Of a stretch of 10,284 nt of DNA, positions 1-7,777 are shown piece after piece. Every line of letters starts with the position of its first letter. The stretch's first letter is position 1. This DNA comes from Methylococcaceae bacterium UBA4132 (GTDB lineage Bacteria; Pseudomonadota; Gammaproteobacteria; Methylococcales; Methylomonadaceae): positions 1 to 10,284 of the forward strand of contig DFWO01000028.1 in NCBI GenBank assembly GCA_002380945.1. The letters are read 5' to 3'. The notes under the pieces were generated by a model that worked only from the letters and a program-made list of their open reading frames with translations, did no database searches and was not told the origin of the DNA. The position numbers and the translations under genes were made by a program.

Positions 1-1680
1 AATCGGTGCTACACGCATAGCAAATAGGCTGGTTCTTGCATATGCTGTAAAGCCATTTAGATCAATGGCAATATCAATCTCTAGCTGTCTGGCTAAGTCC
101 ACGATTTGCTCGTCTGATTGTTGACTGACATCAATAAATTGATCAAACGCGGCTTCTAGCCTTAAACGCATTTCGTCTTTATCACTTGTTGGACTGAAAG
201 AGAAAGCAATGACTTCAAACTGCGATCTGTCGTGGTGTTCAAACAATCCAGCCGTTAGGTGGGCGACAGGGTGAGGATTAAAATCCGATGAAAAATAGGC
301 GATTCTAATTTTTGAATGTGAATGTTTTATAAGGGAGGGCAAGAGAAAATTAGGAGGATATTTTTCTTGTGCATAACAACACACCAATTTTTTTTGCAAA
401 GCAGCAGATGAAGACAGTGACAGTACGGGAAAAGGTAAAGATATTTTTTCATCCTGTTCTATACAATTAACAAGTTTATTAACATTATTATCGAACTCAT
501 CCCAGTTACACAGATTCATTTTTATATGTAGCCAATAACCAAAGGCAAAATCCAAATCTGGCTTGATGGTGATTGCGCGTTCATAGCTAATAAAGGCATC
601 GTCGAGGCGTTTAAATTCTTGTAGTACAGTGGCATAGCCGATTAGTGCTTCTGCATAGTCTGGCTGAATGGCTAAGGCACGTTCATAACTTGCGAGTGCT
701 TGGTCATAACGTTTAAGGTCTATTAGTACATTACCAAGGTTATAAAGCGTTTCGGCAGAATCAGGCTCGATAGCCAATGCACAGTTATAGTTTATCAAGG
801 CATCAGCCGATTGTTTGCAATCATGTAGCGCGTTGCCACGACAAATGAGAGCTTGAATAAAGTCTGGCTTAATCGCTAAGGCGCGGTCATAACTTATGAT
901 AGCTTCTTGTGAACGTTTGCAGGCTTGTAAGGTGTTACCATGATTATAAAAAGCTTCTGCGTAGTTGGGTCTTATTGCTAAGGCGTGATCATAACTGGCA
1001 AGGGCTTCGTCAAAACGTTTCAGGCTTTGAAGTACATTGCCACGATTGGAATGCGCTCTGGCATAGTCTGGTTGTACTGTTATCGCTCTATCATAGTTGG
1101 TCAGTGCTTCATCCAAACGGTGCAGGTCTTCTAATACATTGCCACGATTAATCAGTGCTTCAACATGATTAGGGTTAATGGCTAAGGCGTGGTCATAATT
1201 GACAAGAGCGTCCTCTAAGCAATTAAGGTTGTATAGTTCCATACCCTTATTCAAATAGACATCTACCTGTTCAGCGGTTTTTGGCTGCGCTGATGGCGGC
1301 TGAGTTGTATCAGTAGGAATGGTTGTCCGTGCCTGCTGGTTTTTTAGTGTATCTAAGCAAGCTAGTAACTCTGGGTGATTAGGCTGAGTTTTTAATAGTT
1401 GTTCATACAAAATTTTAGCAGCGGTGAGTTGTCCTTGTTGATGCAATTTTTGTGCGTGGGCAAAGGTATTCATCTCAGCTTGTGTTAAGGCATCAATTGT
1501 TTCTTGTGTATCTGTGGCTTTATTTTTTCGACGTTTGGTTAAAGCCATTATTCCAGCAGCTATTTGCGCGGGTTTTTGCACTATCTTAGCGAATAAACTT
1601 GGTTGTTTAGTGTGTTTAGGTGGTGTTTTTATTGTTGTTTTGCTCGGCATATTAACCGATGAAGAGTATTGCCCTAATGT
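1..1680 (-). repeat. Module 4: basic linker, 8 TPRs and start of a GT41 domain (residues 1990-2549+, cut by window edge)
   Basis: The module opens with a Lys/Arg-rich, partly hydrophobic linker (about 2000-2057) containing ALTKRRKNK. An LHQQGQL opener TPR (2062-2090) follows, then a Pro/Thr-rich stretch and seven 34-residue TPRs (2127-2364). The GT41 domain begins near 2446 with AYFSSDFNPHPVAHL (His2459) and is truncated at IAIDLNGFTAYARTSL...APIQ-type sequence. The Lys842-equivalent and the UDP-binding loop lie outside the window. A further module beyond the edge cannot be excluded. Confidence 0.88.
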
Positions 1681-4600
1681 CTGCGCCTGCACATAAATAT
1701 AATCTGGAGCTAATCCTGCTTGATAACGTTCAAACATGGTTTGATAGGCAGACTCGATATGCTGGGTAAATAAAGCAGTATCAAATAACGGATAAGTCAG
1801 ACGATTGTCAGCTAATTTTTGTTTAAGTGCTGCAAGTTGTTTAGGATGAGTAGCCAATTTTATAGCGAGTCTTTCATAGTCCGCTAGGCTGTTAGTAATA
1901 AGCTCTGGTAGACCGATAGCGTGCAGTAAACTTGCCGCCATTCTGCCTGAAAAAGTTTCACCTACACAGGTTAATACAGGCAATCCCGCCCATAACGCAG
2001 CACTGGCAGTTGCACCAGCATTATAAGGGGCAGTATCTAAAAATAAGTCAGCAACCCGATGGCGTGCCAAATGGTCGGCCATAGATAAGCGGTTGCCAAA
2101 AATCAATCGTTTAGCATCTATGCCTCGCATTTTTGCTGCATATCGTAAATTTTTTGCAGCGGCGGCATTGTCTTGTAGTAGCCATAAAACACTGCCCTTT
2201 ACTTGGTTTAATATTCGCATCCAACTGTCAAATATCGTCGGAGTAATTTTGTAATTATTATTAAAACAACAAAATACAAAACCTTGTGTAGGCAAATTAA
2301 ATTCCGCACGCGTAACAACTTTATCCGTAATGCGTAGCTTACTATCGTTGACCTGAAAGCTATGAGGTAAATACGCAATTTTTTCCGTGTAGTAGCATTG
2401 GTGTTCTTTGGGTATAAGTGTGGCATCAGCTAATAAATAGTCCATATAATCAACACTCATCGTACCTAGATAGCCCAAATAGCTTACTTGAATGGGGGCG
2501 ACTCGCATGGCAAACAGATTAACTCTACATCCTTCAGTCAAACCATTTAAATCAATGGCAATATCAATCTCCATAGCTCTAGCTAATTGTACCACTTGTT
2601 CATCAGATTGCTGACTAACATCAATGAATCGGTCAAATGCCGCTTCCAACCTCAAACGCATTTCATCTTTACTGTTTGTTGGGCTGAAAGAGAAGGCAAT
2701 CACTTCAAACCTTACTCTATTGTGGCGTTCAAACAATTCAGCAGTCAGATAGGCTACGGGGTGATGACGAAAATCCGATGAAAAATAAGCAATTTTGATT
2801 TTTTGATGTGTATGTTTTACTTGTGGTGGTAACAGTAAACGGCTCTGATATTTCGCTCGTACAAAAATGTCGGTCGCTTTTTTTTGTAAGGCAGGGGATG
2901 AAGAAATAACGTGGACGAAAAAGGGTATGGATGCTTTTTCACCCTGTTCTATGCTTACAGCAAGTGTGGTGAGATGATGTTCAAACTCCTGCCAATCACA
3001 CACTGTCATTTTCATATACAGCCAAGTGCCGAATAGAAACTCATAATCAGGATTGATAGCAAGTGCTTGTTCATAGTTACTGAGTGCCTCATCAAAACGC
3101 TTAAAAGCGCGTAAAACATTACCACGATTATAAAGAGCATCAACATAGTCTGGATTAATACTTAATGCGTAATTATAGCTGACAAGTGCTTCATCTAAAC
3201 GCTTTAGCCATTGTAACGCAGCACCTCGGTTAGAGTGTGCCTCAGCATGGTTTGGCTGAATAGCTAACGCTTGATCATAACTGATGATAGCCTGTTCAAA
3301 CTGTTGGCGAGCTAGTAAATCATTACCTAAATTGTAGAGAGTATCAGCAGAAGTTGTATCGGGATACTTAATATTGGGTGGAATAACCTGTACAGATTGC
3401 ACTTGAATTTTTTGCTGTAATTTGTTGTTACTGGCTGGTACATAAATATGTTCTGGAGCTAATCCTGCCTGATAACGATCAAACATAGTTTGATACGCTG
3501 ACTCGATGTGCTGAGTAAATAACGCAGTATCAAATAGCGGATAAGTCAGACGGTTATCTGCTAATTTCTGTTTAAGTGTATCGAGTTGTTCAGGATGCGT
3601 GGCAAGTTGAATGGCTAATGCTTCGTAATCTGCGAAGCTGTGGGTAATCAGTTCAGGTAGACCAATGGCATGAAGCAAACTTGCCGCCATTCTGCCTGAA
3701 AACGTTTCCCCTAAATACGTTAATATGGGCAATCCTGTCCATAATGCTGCGCTAGCCGTTGCCCCCGCATTATAGGGGCTGGTATCTAAAAACAAATCGG
3801 CTAAGCGATGACGTGCTAAATATTCGGACATGGGTACCCGTTTGGTAAAAACCAATCGGTCAGCGTCTATACCATGCGCTGTTGCCATCAAGCGTAAGTT
3901 TTTTTCTGTACTGGCATGGTCTCCTAGTAACCACAAAACACTGCCCTTAACTTGATATAATATCCGCATCCAAATGGCAAAGATCGTAGGGGTGATTTTA
4001 TAATTGTTATTAAAACAACAAAACACAAAAGTGTGTTCAGGCAAATTTAGTTCTGTACGAGTTAATATTTTATCTGCTATATGCAGCGTAGAGTCGTTGA
4101 CTTGAAAGCTATGCGGTAAATAAGCAATTTTTTCTGTGTAGTAGGTTTGATGTTCTTCAGGTATCAGTGTTGAATCAGCTAGCAAATAATCTATGTAATC
4201 CGCCCCGATTGTTCCTAGATAGCCCAGATAACTCACTTGAATAGGAGCTGCTCGCATAGCAAAAATACCTGTTCTACACCCGTCAGTGTAGCCATTTAAA
4301 TCAACGGCAATATCAAGTTCCAGTTCTCTTGCCAATTGTACTACCTGTTTATCTGATTGCTGGCTGACATCAATAAATTGATCAAATGAGGCTTCTAACC
4401 TTAAGCGCAGTTCATCTTTCTGGTTTGTAGAACGGAAAGAAAAAGCAATCACTTCAAACCGTGATCGATTATGACGCTCAAACAATTCAGCCGTTAGATA
4501 AGCAACGGGATGATGGTAAAAATCCGATGAAAAATAACCGATTCTAATTTTTTGGTGGGTAGTTTTTACAAGGGCGGGCAAAAGAAAAGCACTAGGATAC

Positions 4601-7600
4601 TTTGCTTCAATAAGAATTTCTGCGGCTTTTTTCTGTAAAGTAGGTGATGGAGATATTGCTTGTACAGCAAAAGAACTGGATATTTTTTCACCCTGTTCTA
4701 CGCCTTGTGTGAGTTTATGCAGATGTTTATCAAAATCACTCCAATCACACAGCTTCATTTTTAAAAACAGCAAAGCACCGAAGATAAACTCTAAGTCTGG
4801 CTTGATAGCGAGTGCGCGTTCATAGCTAATAACGGCCTCATCATAGCGGTTGAGTTCTTGCAACATGATAGCGCAACTACCCAGTGCTTCAGCAGATTCT
4901 GGGTTGATAGCCAAAATGCGTTCATAGTTAGCAAGTGCATCATCAAGACGGTTGAGACCGTGTAACGCAATACCACGACCAGAGAGTGCGGCGATAGAGT
5001 CTGGTTTAATGCTTAACGCATAGTCGAAGGAAATGATGGCTTCATCACAACGATTGAGTGCAACTAACGCATCGCCACGATTACAGTATACTTCAGCATT
5101 TTCAGGCTTAAGCACTAGGGCACGGTCATAACTAGCAACTGCTTCGTCAAAACGTTTGAAAATTTGTAGTATGTTTCCATAATCATAGTATGCGTCCGCA
5201 TCATCAAATTTGATAGCTAGGAGATGTTCATAGTTGCTGAGTGCTTCATCAAAGCGTTTAAGTTCTCTTAATGCAATGCCACGATTAGTAAGCGTTTCGA
5301 TATAGTCAGGTCTAATGTTTAATGCACGGTCAAAGCTAAAAATAGCTTTATCAAACTGTTTAAGTGCCAATAGTGAGTTGCCACGGTTATAATATGCTTC
5401 CGCGTAGTCTGGCACGATGACTAATGCATGATCATAACTGGTGATAGCCTCATCAAAACGTTTAAGTTCATGAAGTGCAAGACCGAGGTTTGAATGGGCA
5501 GCCGCGTTATCGGTGTTTATTGCAAGTGATTGAGTAATTAAATCCACTGCCTGTTGCGATTGCCCTAGCTGGTGAGCAAGCACACCTAAAAAATGTAGGG
5601 CATCAACGTGTTGGTGCTGTTCTTTTAATAATGCTTCATATAAAGTTTTCGCTTGTTTCAATTGCCCTTGTTGGTGTAATTGGAAGGCTTGTTGAAAGGT
5701 AGCTGTGCAAGTTGGCAGTAACCCATGTTGCTGAATAGACTGAAGGTCTTGGGCAGGCACATAAATATAATCAGGAGCTAGATTAGCTTGATAGCGGTCG
5801 AACATTGCTTGATAAGCGGCTTCGAGATGTTGAGTAAACAGGGGGGTATCAAACAGGGGGTAAGTCAGACGGTGTTCAGCTAGTTTTTGTTTGATAGCGG
5901 CTAGCCGTTCGGGATGCGTAGCAAGTTGAATTGCTAGTGCTTCATAATCCTCAATAGTGCTGGCAATTAGCTCTGGTAAACCAATAGCATAAAGCAAACT
6001 AGCTGCCATTCTGCCTGCAAAAGTGTCACCTAAATAAGTTAATACAGGTAGTCCAGCCCATAATGCCGCACTGGCGGTTGCACCTGCATTGTAAGGCTGA
6101 GTATCTAAAAATAAATCTGCAACACGATGGCGTGCTAAATACTCAGGCATAGGCAAGCGTTTAGCAAACACTAATCGGCTAACATCTATACCTCTGTTGG
6201 TTGCCTCCTTACGTAAGTTTTTTCCAGCGGTTTCATTATCTTCTAATAACCACAAAACGCTACCCTTAACTTGATGCAATATGCGCATCCAGCTATCAAA
6301 TACTGTGGGAGTGATTTTATAATTATTATTAAAGCAACAAAACACAAAGCCTTGTTCGGGTAGACCCAGTTCTGCTCGGGTAAATATTTTATCCGCAATA
6401 GTTATTTTGCGGTCGTTGACTTGAAAGCTATGCGGTAAATAAGCAATTTTTTCCGTGTAGTAGGCTTGATGTTCAGTGGGTATCAAGGTTGAATCAGCCA
6501 GTAAATAGTCTATGTAATCCGCCCCCATTGTTCCTAGATAGCCTAGATAACTCACTTGAATCGGTGCTACACGCATAGCAAAAATACCTGTTCTACACCC
6601 ATCAGTGCAGCCATTTAGATCAATGGCAATATCAATCTCTAGCTGTCTGGCTAAGTCCACGATTTGCTCGTCTGATTGTTGACTGACATCAATAAATTGA
6701 TCAAACGCGGCTTCTAGCCTTAAACGCATATTCTCTTTATGATCGGTTTCATGGAAAGAGAACGCGATAATTTCAAACTGTGAACGGTCGTGACGTTCAA
6801 ATAATTCAGCCGTTAGATAGGCGACAGCGTGTTGATGAAAATCCGATGAAAAATAACCGAGTTTGATTTTTTCATGGACGTGTTTTACTGGCAGGGGCAA
6901 ACGCGTAGCCGTGGGATGTTTTGCCTTGGTATAAATCTCTGCGGCTTTTTTCTGCACAGCAACGGCAGAAGACATTACCAATAGAGAAAAGGGAATAACT
7001 ACTTTTTCACCACGTTCTAGGTCTTGGGTCAGTGCGATAAGATGATGATTAAAGCCATCCCAGTCACATAGGTTCATTTTTAGATGTAACCAAGTACCGA
7101 GAATAAAGTCCATGTTTGGCTTAATGACCAACGCCCGTTCATAGCAATTGATAGCATCATCAAAACGCTTAAGCTCATGTAGCATATGACCACGGTTGAA
7201 AAGTGCATCGGCATTGTTAGGATTGATGGCTACGGCACGGTCATAACTGGCAATGGCTTCATCAAAACGCTTAAGCTCGCGTAGCGCGAGACCACGGTTG
7301 AAAAATGCATCGGCATTGTTAGGATTGATGGCTAACGCACGGTCGTAACTGGTAATGGCTTCATCAAAACGCTTAAGTTCATGAAGTGCGAGACCAAGGT
7401 TTGAGTGTGCTGCCGAGTTATCAGGGTTGATTGTCAGTGCTTGCGTAATTAAGTCTACGGCTCGTTGTGCTTGCCCCTGTTGATTAGCTAGCACACCTAA
7501 AAAATGCAGAGCATCAATGTGTTGGGGTTGCTCTTTTAATAATGCTTCATATAAAACTTCCGCTTGTTCCAGTTGCCCTTGTTGGTGTAATTGGAAAGCA

Positions 7601-7647
7601 TATTCAAAGGTAGCGGGTGTCGTGTGAGGTTGTTTTTTTGTGTACAT
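1..7647 (-). CDS. Giant tandem TPR / family-41 glycosyltransferase (OGT/SPINDLY-like), four modules, C-terminus outside window
   Basis: One open frame of 2549 codons starts at an ATG preceded five codons earlier by an in-frame TAA (7660-7662). No in-frame stop appears down to base 1, so the stop lies outside. It encodes four successive TPR-plus-GT41 units: residues 1-635, 636-1409, 1410-1989 and 1990-2549+. Family members transfer a sugar from a nucleotide sugar (GlcNAc or fucose in characterised cases) to Ser/Thr of cytosolic proteins, with the TPRs holding the substrate. Each catalytic domain has the GYFSSDF or AYFSSDF entry motif, a conserved His (273, 1046, 1629, 2459; equivalent to human OGT His498), and in modules 1-3 a YKITPT motif whose Lys (444, 1217, 1800) matches OGT Lys842. 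I see no signal peptide or membrane segment, so it is probably cytosolic. No convincing Shine-Dalgarno precedes the start. Donor and target are unknown. The family call is firm; four units in one chain is very unusual. Confidence 0.93.
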   Translation of the reverse strand, partial: MYTKKQPHTTPATFEYAFQLHQQGQLEQAEVLYEALLKEQPQHIDALHFLGVLANQQGQAQRAVDLITQALTINPDNSAAHSNLGLALHELKRFDEAITSYDRALAINPNNADAFFNRGLALRELKRFDEAIASYDRAVAINPNNADALFNRGHMLHELKRFDDAINCYERALVIKPNMDFILGTWLHLKMNLCDWDGFNHHLIALTQDLERGEKVVIPFSLLVMSSAVAVQKKAAEIYTKAKHPTATRLPLPVKHVHEKIKLGYFSSDFHQHAVAYLTAELFERHDRSQFEIIAFSFHETDHKENMRLRLEAAFDQFIDVSQQSDEQIVDLARQLEIDIAIDLNGCTDGCRTGIFAMRVAPIQVSYLGYLGTMGADYIDYLLADSTLIPTEHQAYYTEKIAYLPHSFQVNDRKITIADKIFTRAELGLPEQGFVFCCFNNNYKITPTVFDSWMRILHQVKGSVLWLLEDNETAGKNLRKEATNRGIDVSRLVFAKRLPMPEYLARHRVADLFLDTQPYNAGATASAALWAGLPVLTYLGDTFAGRMAASLLYAIGLPELIASTIEDYEALAIQLATHPERLAAIKQKLAEHRLTYPLFDTPLFTQHLEAAYQAMFDRYQANLAPDYIYVPAQDLQSIQQHGLLPTCTATFQQAFQLHQQGQLKQAKTLYEALLKEQHQHVDALHFLGVLAHQLGQSQQAVDLITQSLAINTDNAAAHSNLGLALHELKRFDEAITSYDHALVIVPDYAEAYYNRGNSLLALKQFDKAIFSFDRALNIRPDYIETLTNRGIALRELKRFDEALSNYEHLLAIKFDDADAYYDYGNILQIFKRFDEAVASYDRALVLKPENAEVYCNRGDALVALNRCDEAIISFDYALSIKPDSIAALSGRGIALHGLNRLDDALANYERILAINPESAEALGSCAIMLQELNRYDEAVISYERALAIKPDLEFIFGALLFLKMKLCDWSDFDKHLHKLTQGVEQGEKISSSFAVQAISPSPTLQKKAAEILIEAKYPSAFLLPALVKTTHQKIRIGYFSSDFYHHPVAYLTAELFERHNRSRFEVIAFSFRSTNQKDELRLRLEASFDQFIDVSQQSDKQVVQLARELELDIAVDLNGYTDGCRTGIFAMRAAPIQVSYLGYLGTIGADYIDYLLADSTLIPEEHQTYYTEKIAYLPHSFQVNDSTLHIADKILTRTELNLPEHTFVFCCFNNNYKITPTIFAIWMRILYQVKGSVLWLLGDHASTEKNLRLMATAHGIDADRLVFTKRVPMSEYLARHRLADLFLDTSPYNAGATASAALWTGLPILTYLGETFSGRMAASLLHAIGLPELITHSFADYEALAIQLATHPEQLDTLKQKLADNRLTYPLFDTALFTQHIESAYQTMFDRYQAGLAPEHIYVPASNNKLQQKIQVQSVQVIPPNIKYPDTTSADTLYNLGNDLLARQQFEQAIISYDQALAIQPNHAEAHSNRGAALQWLKRLDEALVSYNYALSINPDYVDALYNRGNVLRAFKRFDEALSNYEQALAINPDYEFLFGTWLYMKMTVCDWQEFEHHLTTLAVSIEQGEKASIPFFVHVISSSPALQKKATDIFVRAKYQSRLLLPPQVKHTHQKIKIAYFSSDFRHHPVAYLTAELFERHNRVRFEVIAFSFSPTNSKDEMRLRLEAAFDRFIDVSQQSDEQVVQLARAMEIDIAIDLNGLTEGCRVNLFAMRVAPIQVSYLGYLGTMSVDYMDYLLADATLIPKEHQCYYTEKIAYLPHSFQVNDSKLRITDKVVTRAEFNLPTQGFVFCCFNNNYKITPTIFDSWMRILNQVKGSVLWLLQDNAAAAKNLRYAAKMRGIDAKRLIFGNRLSMADHLARHRVADLFLDTAPYNAGATASAALWAGLPVLTCVGETFSGRMAASLLHAIGLPELITNSLADYERLAIKLATHPKQLAALKQKLADNRLTYPLFDTALFTQHIESAYQTMFERYQAGLAPDYIYVQAQTLGQYSSSVNMPSKTTIKTPPKHTKQPSLFAKIVQKPAQIAAGIMALTKRRKNKATDTQETIDALTQAEMNTFAHAQKLHQQGQLTAAKILYEQLLKTQPNHPELLACLDTLKNQQARTTIPTDTTQPPSAQPKTAEQVDVYLNKGMELYNLNCLEDALVNYDHALAINPNHVEALINRGNVLEDLHRLDEALTNYDRAITVQPDYARAHSNRGNVLQSLKRFDEALASYDHALAIRPNYAEAFYNHGNTLQACKRSQEAIISYDRALAIKPDFIQALICRGNALHDCKQSADALINYNCALAIEPDSAETLYNLGNVLIDLKRYDQALASYERALAIQPDYAEALIGYATVLQEFKRLDDAFISYERAITIKPDLDFAFGYWLHIKMNLCNWDEFDNNVNKLVNCIEQDEKISLPFPVLSLSSSAALQKKLVCCYAQEKYPPNFLLPSLIKHSHSKIRIAYFSSDFNPHPVAHLTAGLFEHHDRSQFEVIAFSFSPTSDKDEMRLRLEAAFDQFIDVSQQSDEQIVDLARQLEIDIAIDLNGFTAYARTSLFAMRVAPI
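51..171. repeat. 121-bp stretch of module 4 identical to 6609-6729 of module 1
   Basis: Aligning the two catalytic domains at an offset of 6558 bp gives exact identity from 51 to 171. There is a second identical block at 1-24 (6559-6582). Between them, bases 25-50 differ strongly. The identical block covers synonymous positions, which differ elsewhere between modules, so it reads as recent sequence exchange (gene conversion) rather than selection on protein alone. Confidence 0.88.
1681..3420 (-). repeat. Module 3: 3 TPRs plus complete GT41 domain (residues 1410-1989)
   Basis: This copy has the shortest TPR array: three 34-residue repeats (1433-1534). It lacks the degenerate LHQQGQL opener that begins modules 1, 2 and 4, which suggests an internal deletion or fusion at the N-terminal side of the unit. 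The GT41 domain runs from about 1616 to 1987, with AYFSSDFRHHPV (His1629), YKITPT (Lys1800) and NAGATASAALW starting at 1876. Synonymous positions differ extensively from module 2, so this is an old, diverged copy rather than an assembly duplicate. Confidence 0.9.
3421..5742 (-). repeat. Module 2: 9 TPRs plus complete GT41 domain (residues 636-1409)
   Basis: This is the largest TPR array of the four. The repeats occupy residues 651-951, exactly one 29-residue opener (again LHQQGQL) plus eight 34-residue units, most carrying LKRFDEA or NRCDEA at the helix A-B turn. The GT41 domain runs from about 1033 to 1406 with His1046, Lys1217 and the sugar-nucleotide loop NAGATASAALW starting at 1293. The boundary with module 3 is a short Gln/Val-rich linker (LQQKIQVQSVQVIPP) with no start codon or stop, which argues for a continuous chain. 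Confidence 0.9.
5743..7647 (-). repeat. Module 1: 5 TPRs plus complete GT41 domain (residues 1-635)
   Basis: TPRs span residues 14-178: a degenerate first repeat with the LHQQGQL motif, then four 34-residue repeats ending in AINPN or similar. A linker with LHLKMNLCDW follows (about 185-194). The GT41 domain runs from about 260 to 633. Visible landmarks are GYFSSDFHQHAV (His273), IDIAIDLNG, LGYLGTMGADYIDY, FCCFNNNYKITPT (Lys444), SVLWLL, NAGATASAALW (520-530) and GRMAASLL. It ends in the PAQD linker to module 2. Its catalytic domain is closest to that of module 2, with long nearly identical DNA around 6421-6620 and 4108-4310. Confidence 0.9.
7189..7392 (-). repeat. Two adjacent 102-bp near-identical TPR-coding repeats
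   Basis: Bases 7189-7290 and 7291-7392 each encode one 34-residue TPR of module 1 and differ at about 10 of 102 positions. The unit length equals one TPR. This is a recent duplication of a single TPR and shows how the array length can change without breaking the frame. Confidence 0.85.
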
Positions 7648-7705
7648 TTTTTCAATCTTTTATAGAAGCTGCTATTGTTGTGCAGGTATAGTTATATAGG
7701 GAGTC

Positions 7706-7723
7706 CAATAGCATTAGCTATTG
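7706..7723. other. Small perfect hairpin between methyltransferase and giant gene
   Basis: Within the 130-bp spacer 7648-7777, CAATAGC and GCTATTG form a 7-bp stem around a 4-base ATTA loop. It lacks a following T-run on the minus strand, so it is a poor intrinsic terminator. It could be an operator or chance. The rest of the spacer is AT-rich and shows no clear promoter. Confidence 0.3.
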
Positions 7724-7777
7724 ACCATAAAATAGCTTAGGCTGTTTTACTCCACTTCAGTTGTTAAAAACTAGGGG

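Noticed and set aside
909..1151. Plus-strand 80-residue open frame
   Set aside because: It lies opposite the TPR coding region of module 4, is repetitive only because the TPRs are, and has no homology that I recognise.
1514..1696. Plus-strand open frame with a hydrophobic, membrane-like N-terminus
   Set aside because: It is the antisense of the basic linker of the giant protein. The apparent membrane segment comes from reading Lys/Ala/Ile codons backwards.
2208..2426. Minus-strand 72-residue open frame
   Set aside because: It is in a different frame inside the intact module 3 catalytic domain.
2587..2781. Plus-strand 64-residue open frame
   Set aside because: It is antisense to the module 3 catalytic domain and has no supporting features.
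4791..4976. Minus-strand 61-residue open frame
   Set aside because: It is an out-of-frame reading within the module 2 TPR array.
7189..7392. Regular repeats as a CRISPR array
   Set aside because: The 102-bp units are coding TPRs with no spacer-repeat alternation.
1..7647. Tandem modules as an assembly artefact or as separate adjacent genes or a pseudogene
   Set aside because: The modules differ at many synonymous and amino-acid positions and in TPR number, the frame is open throughout, and no stop plus restart exists at any junction. Only the 121-bp identical block leaves a small doubt near the left edge.
7706..7723. Intrinsic terminator after the methyltransferase
   Set aside because: The stem is AT-rich, 7 bp, and not followed by a U-run in the direction of transcription.
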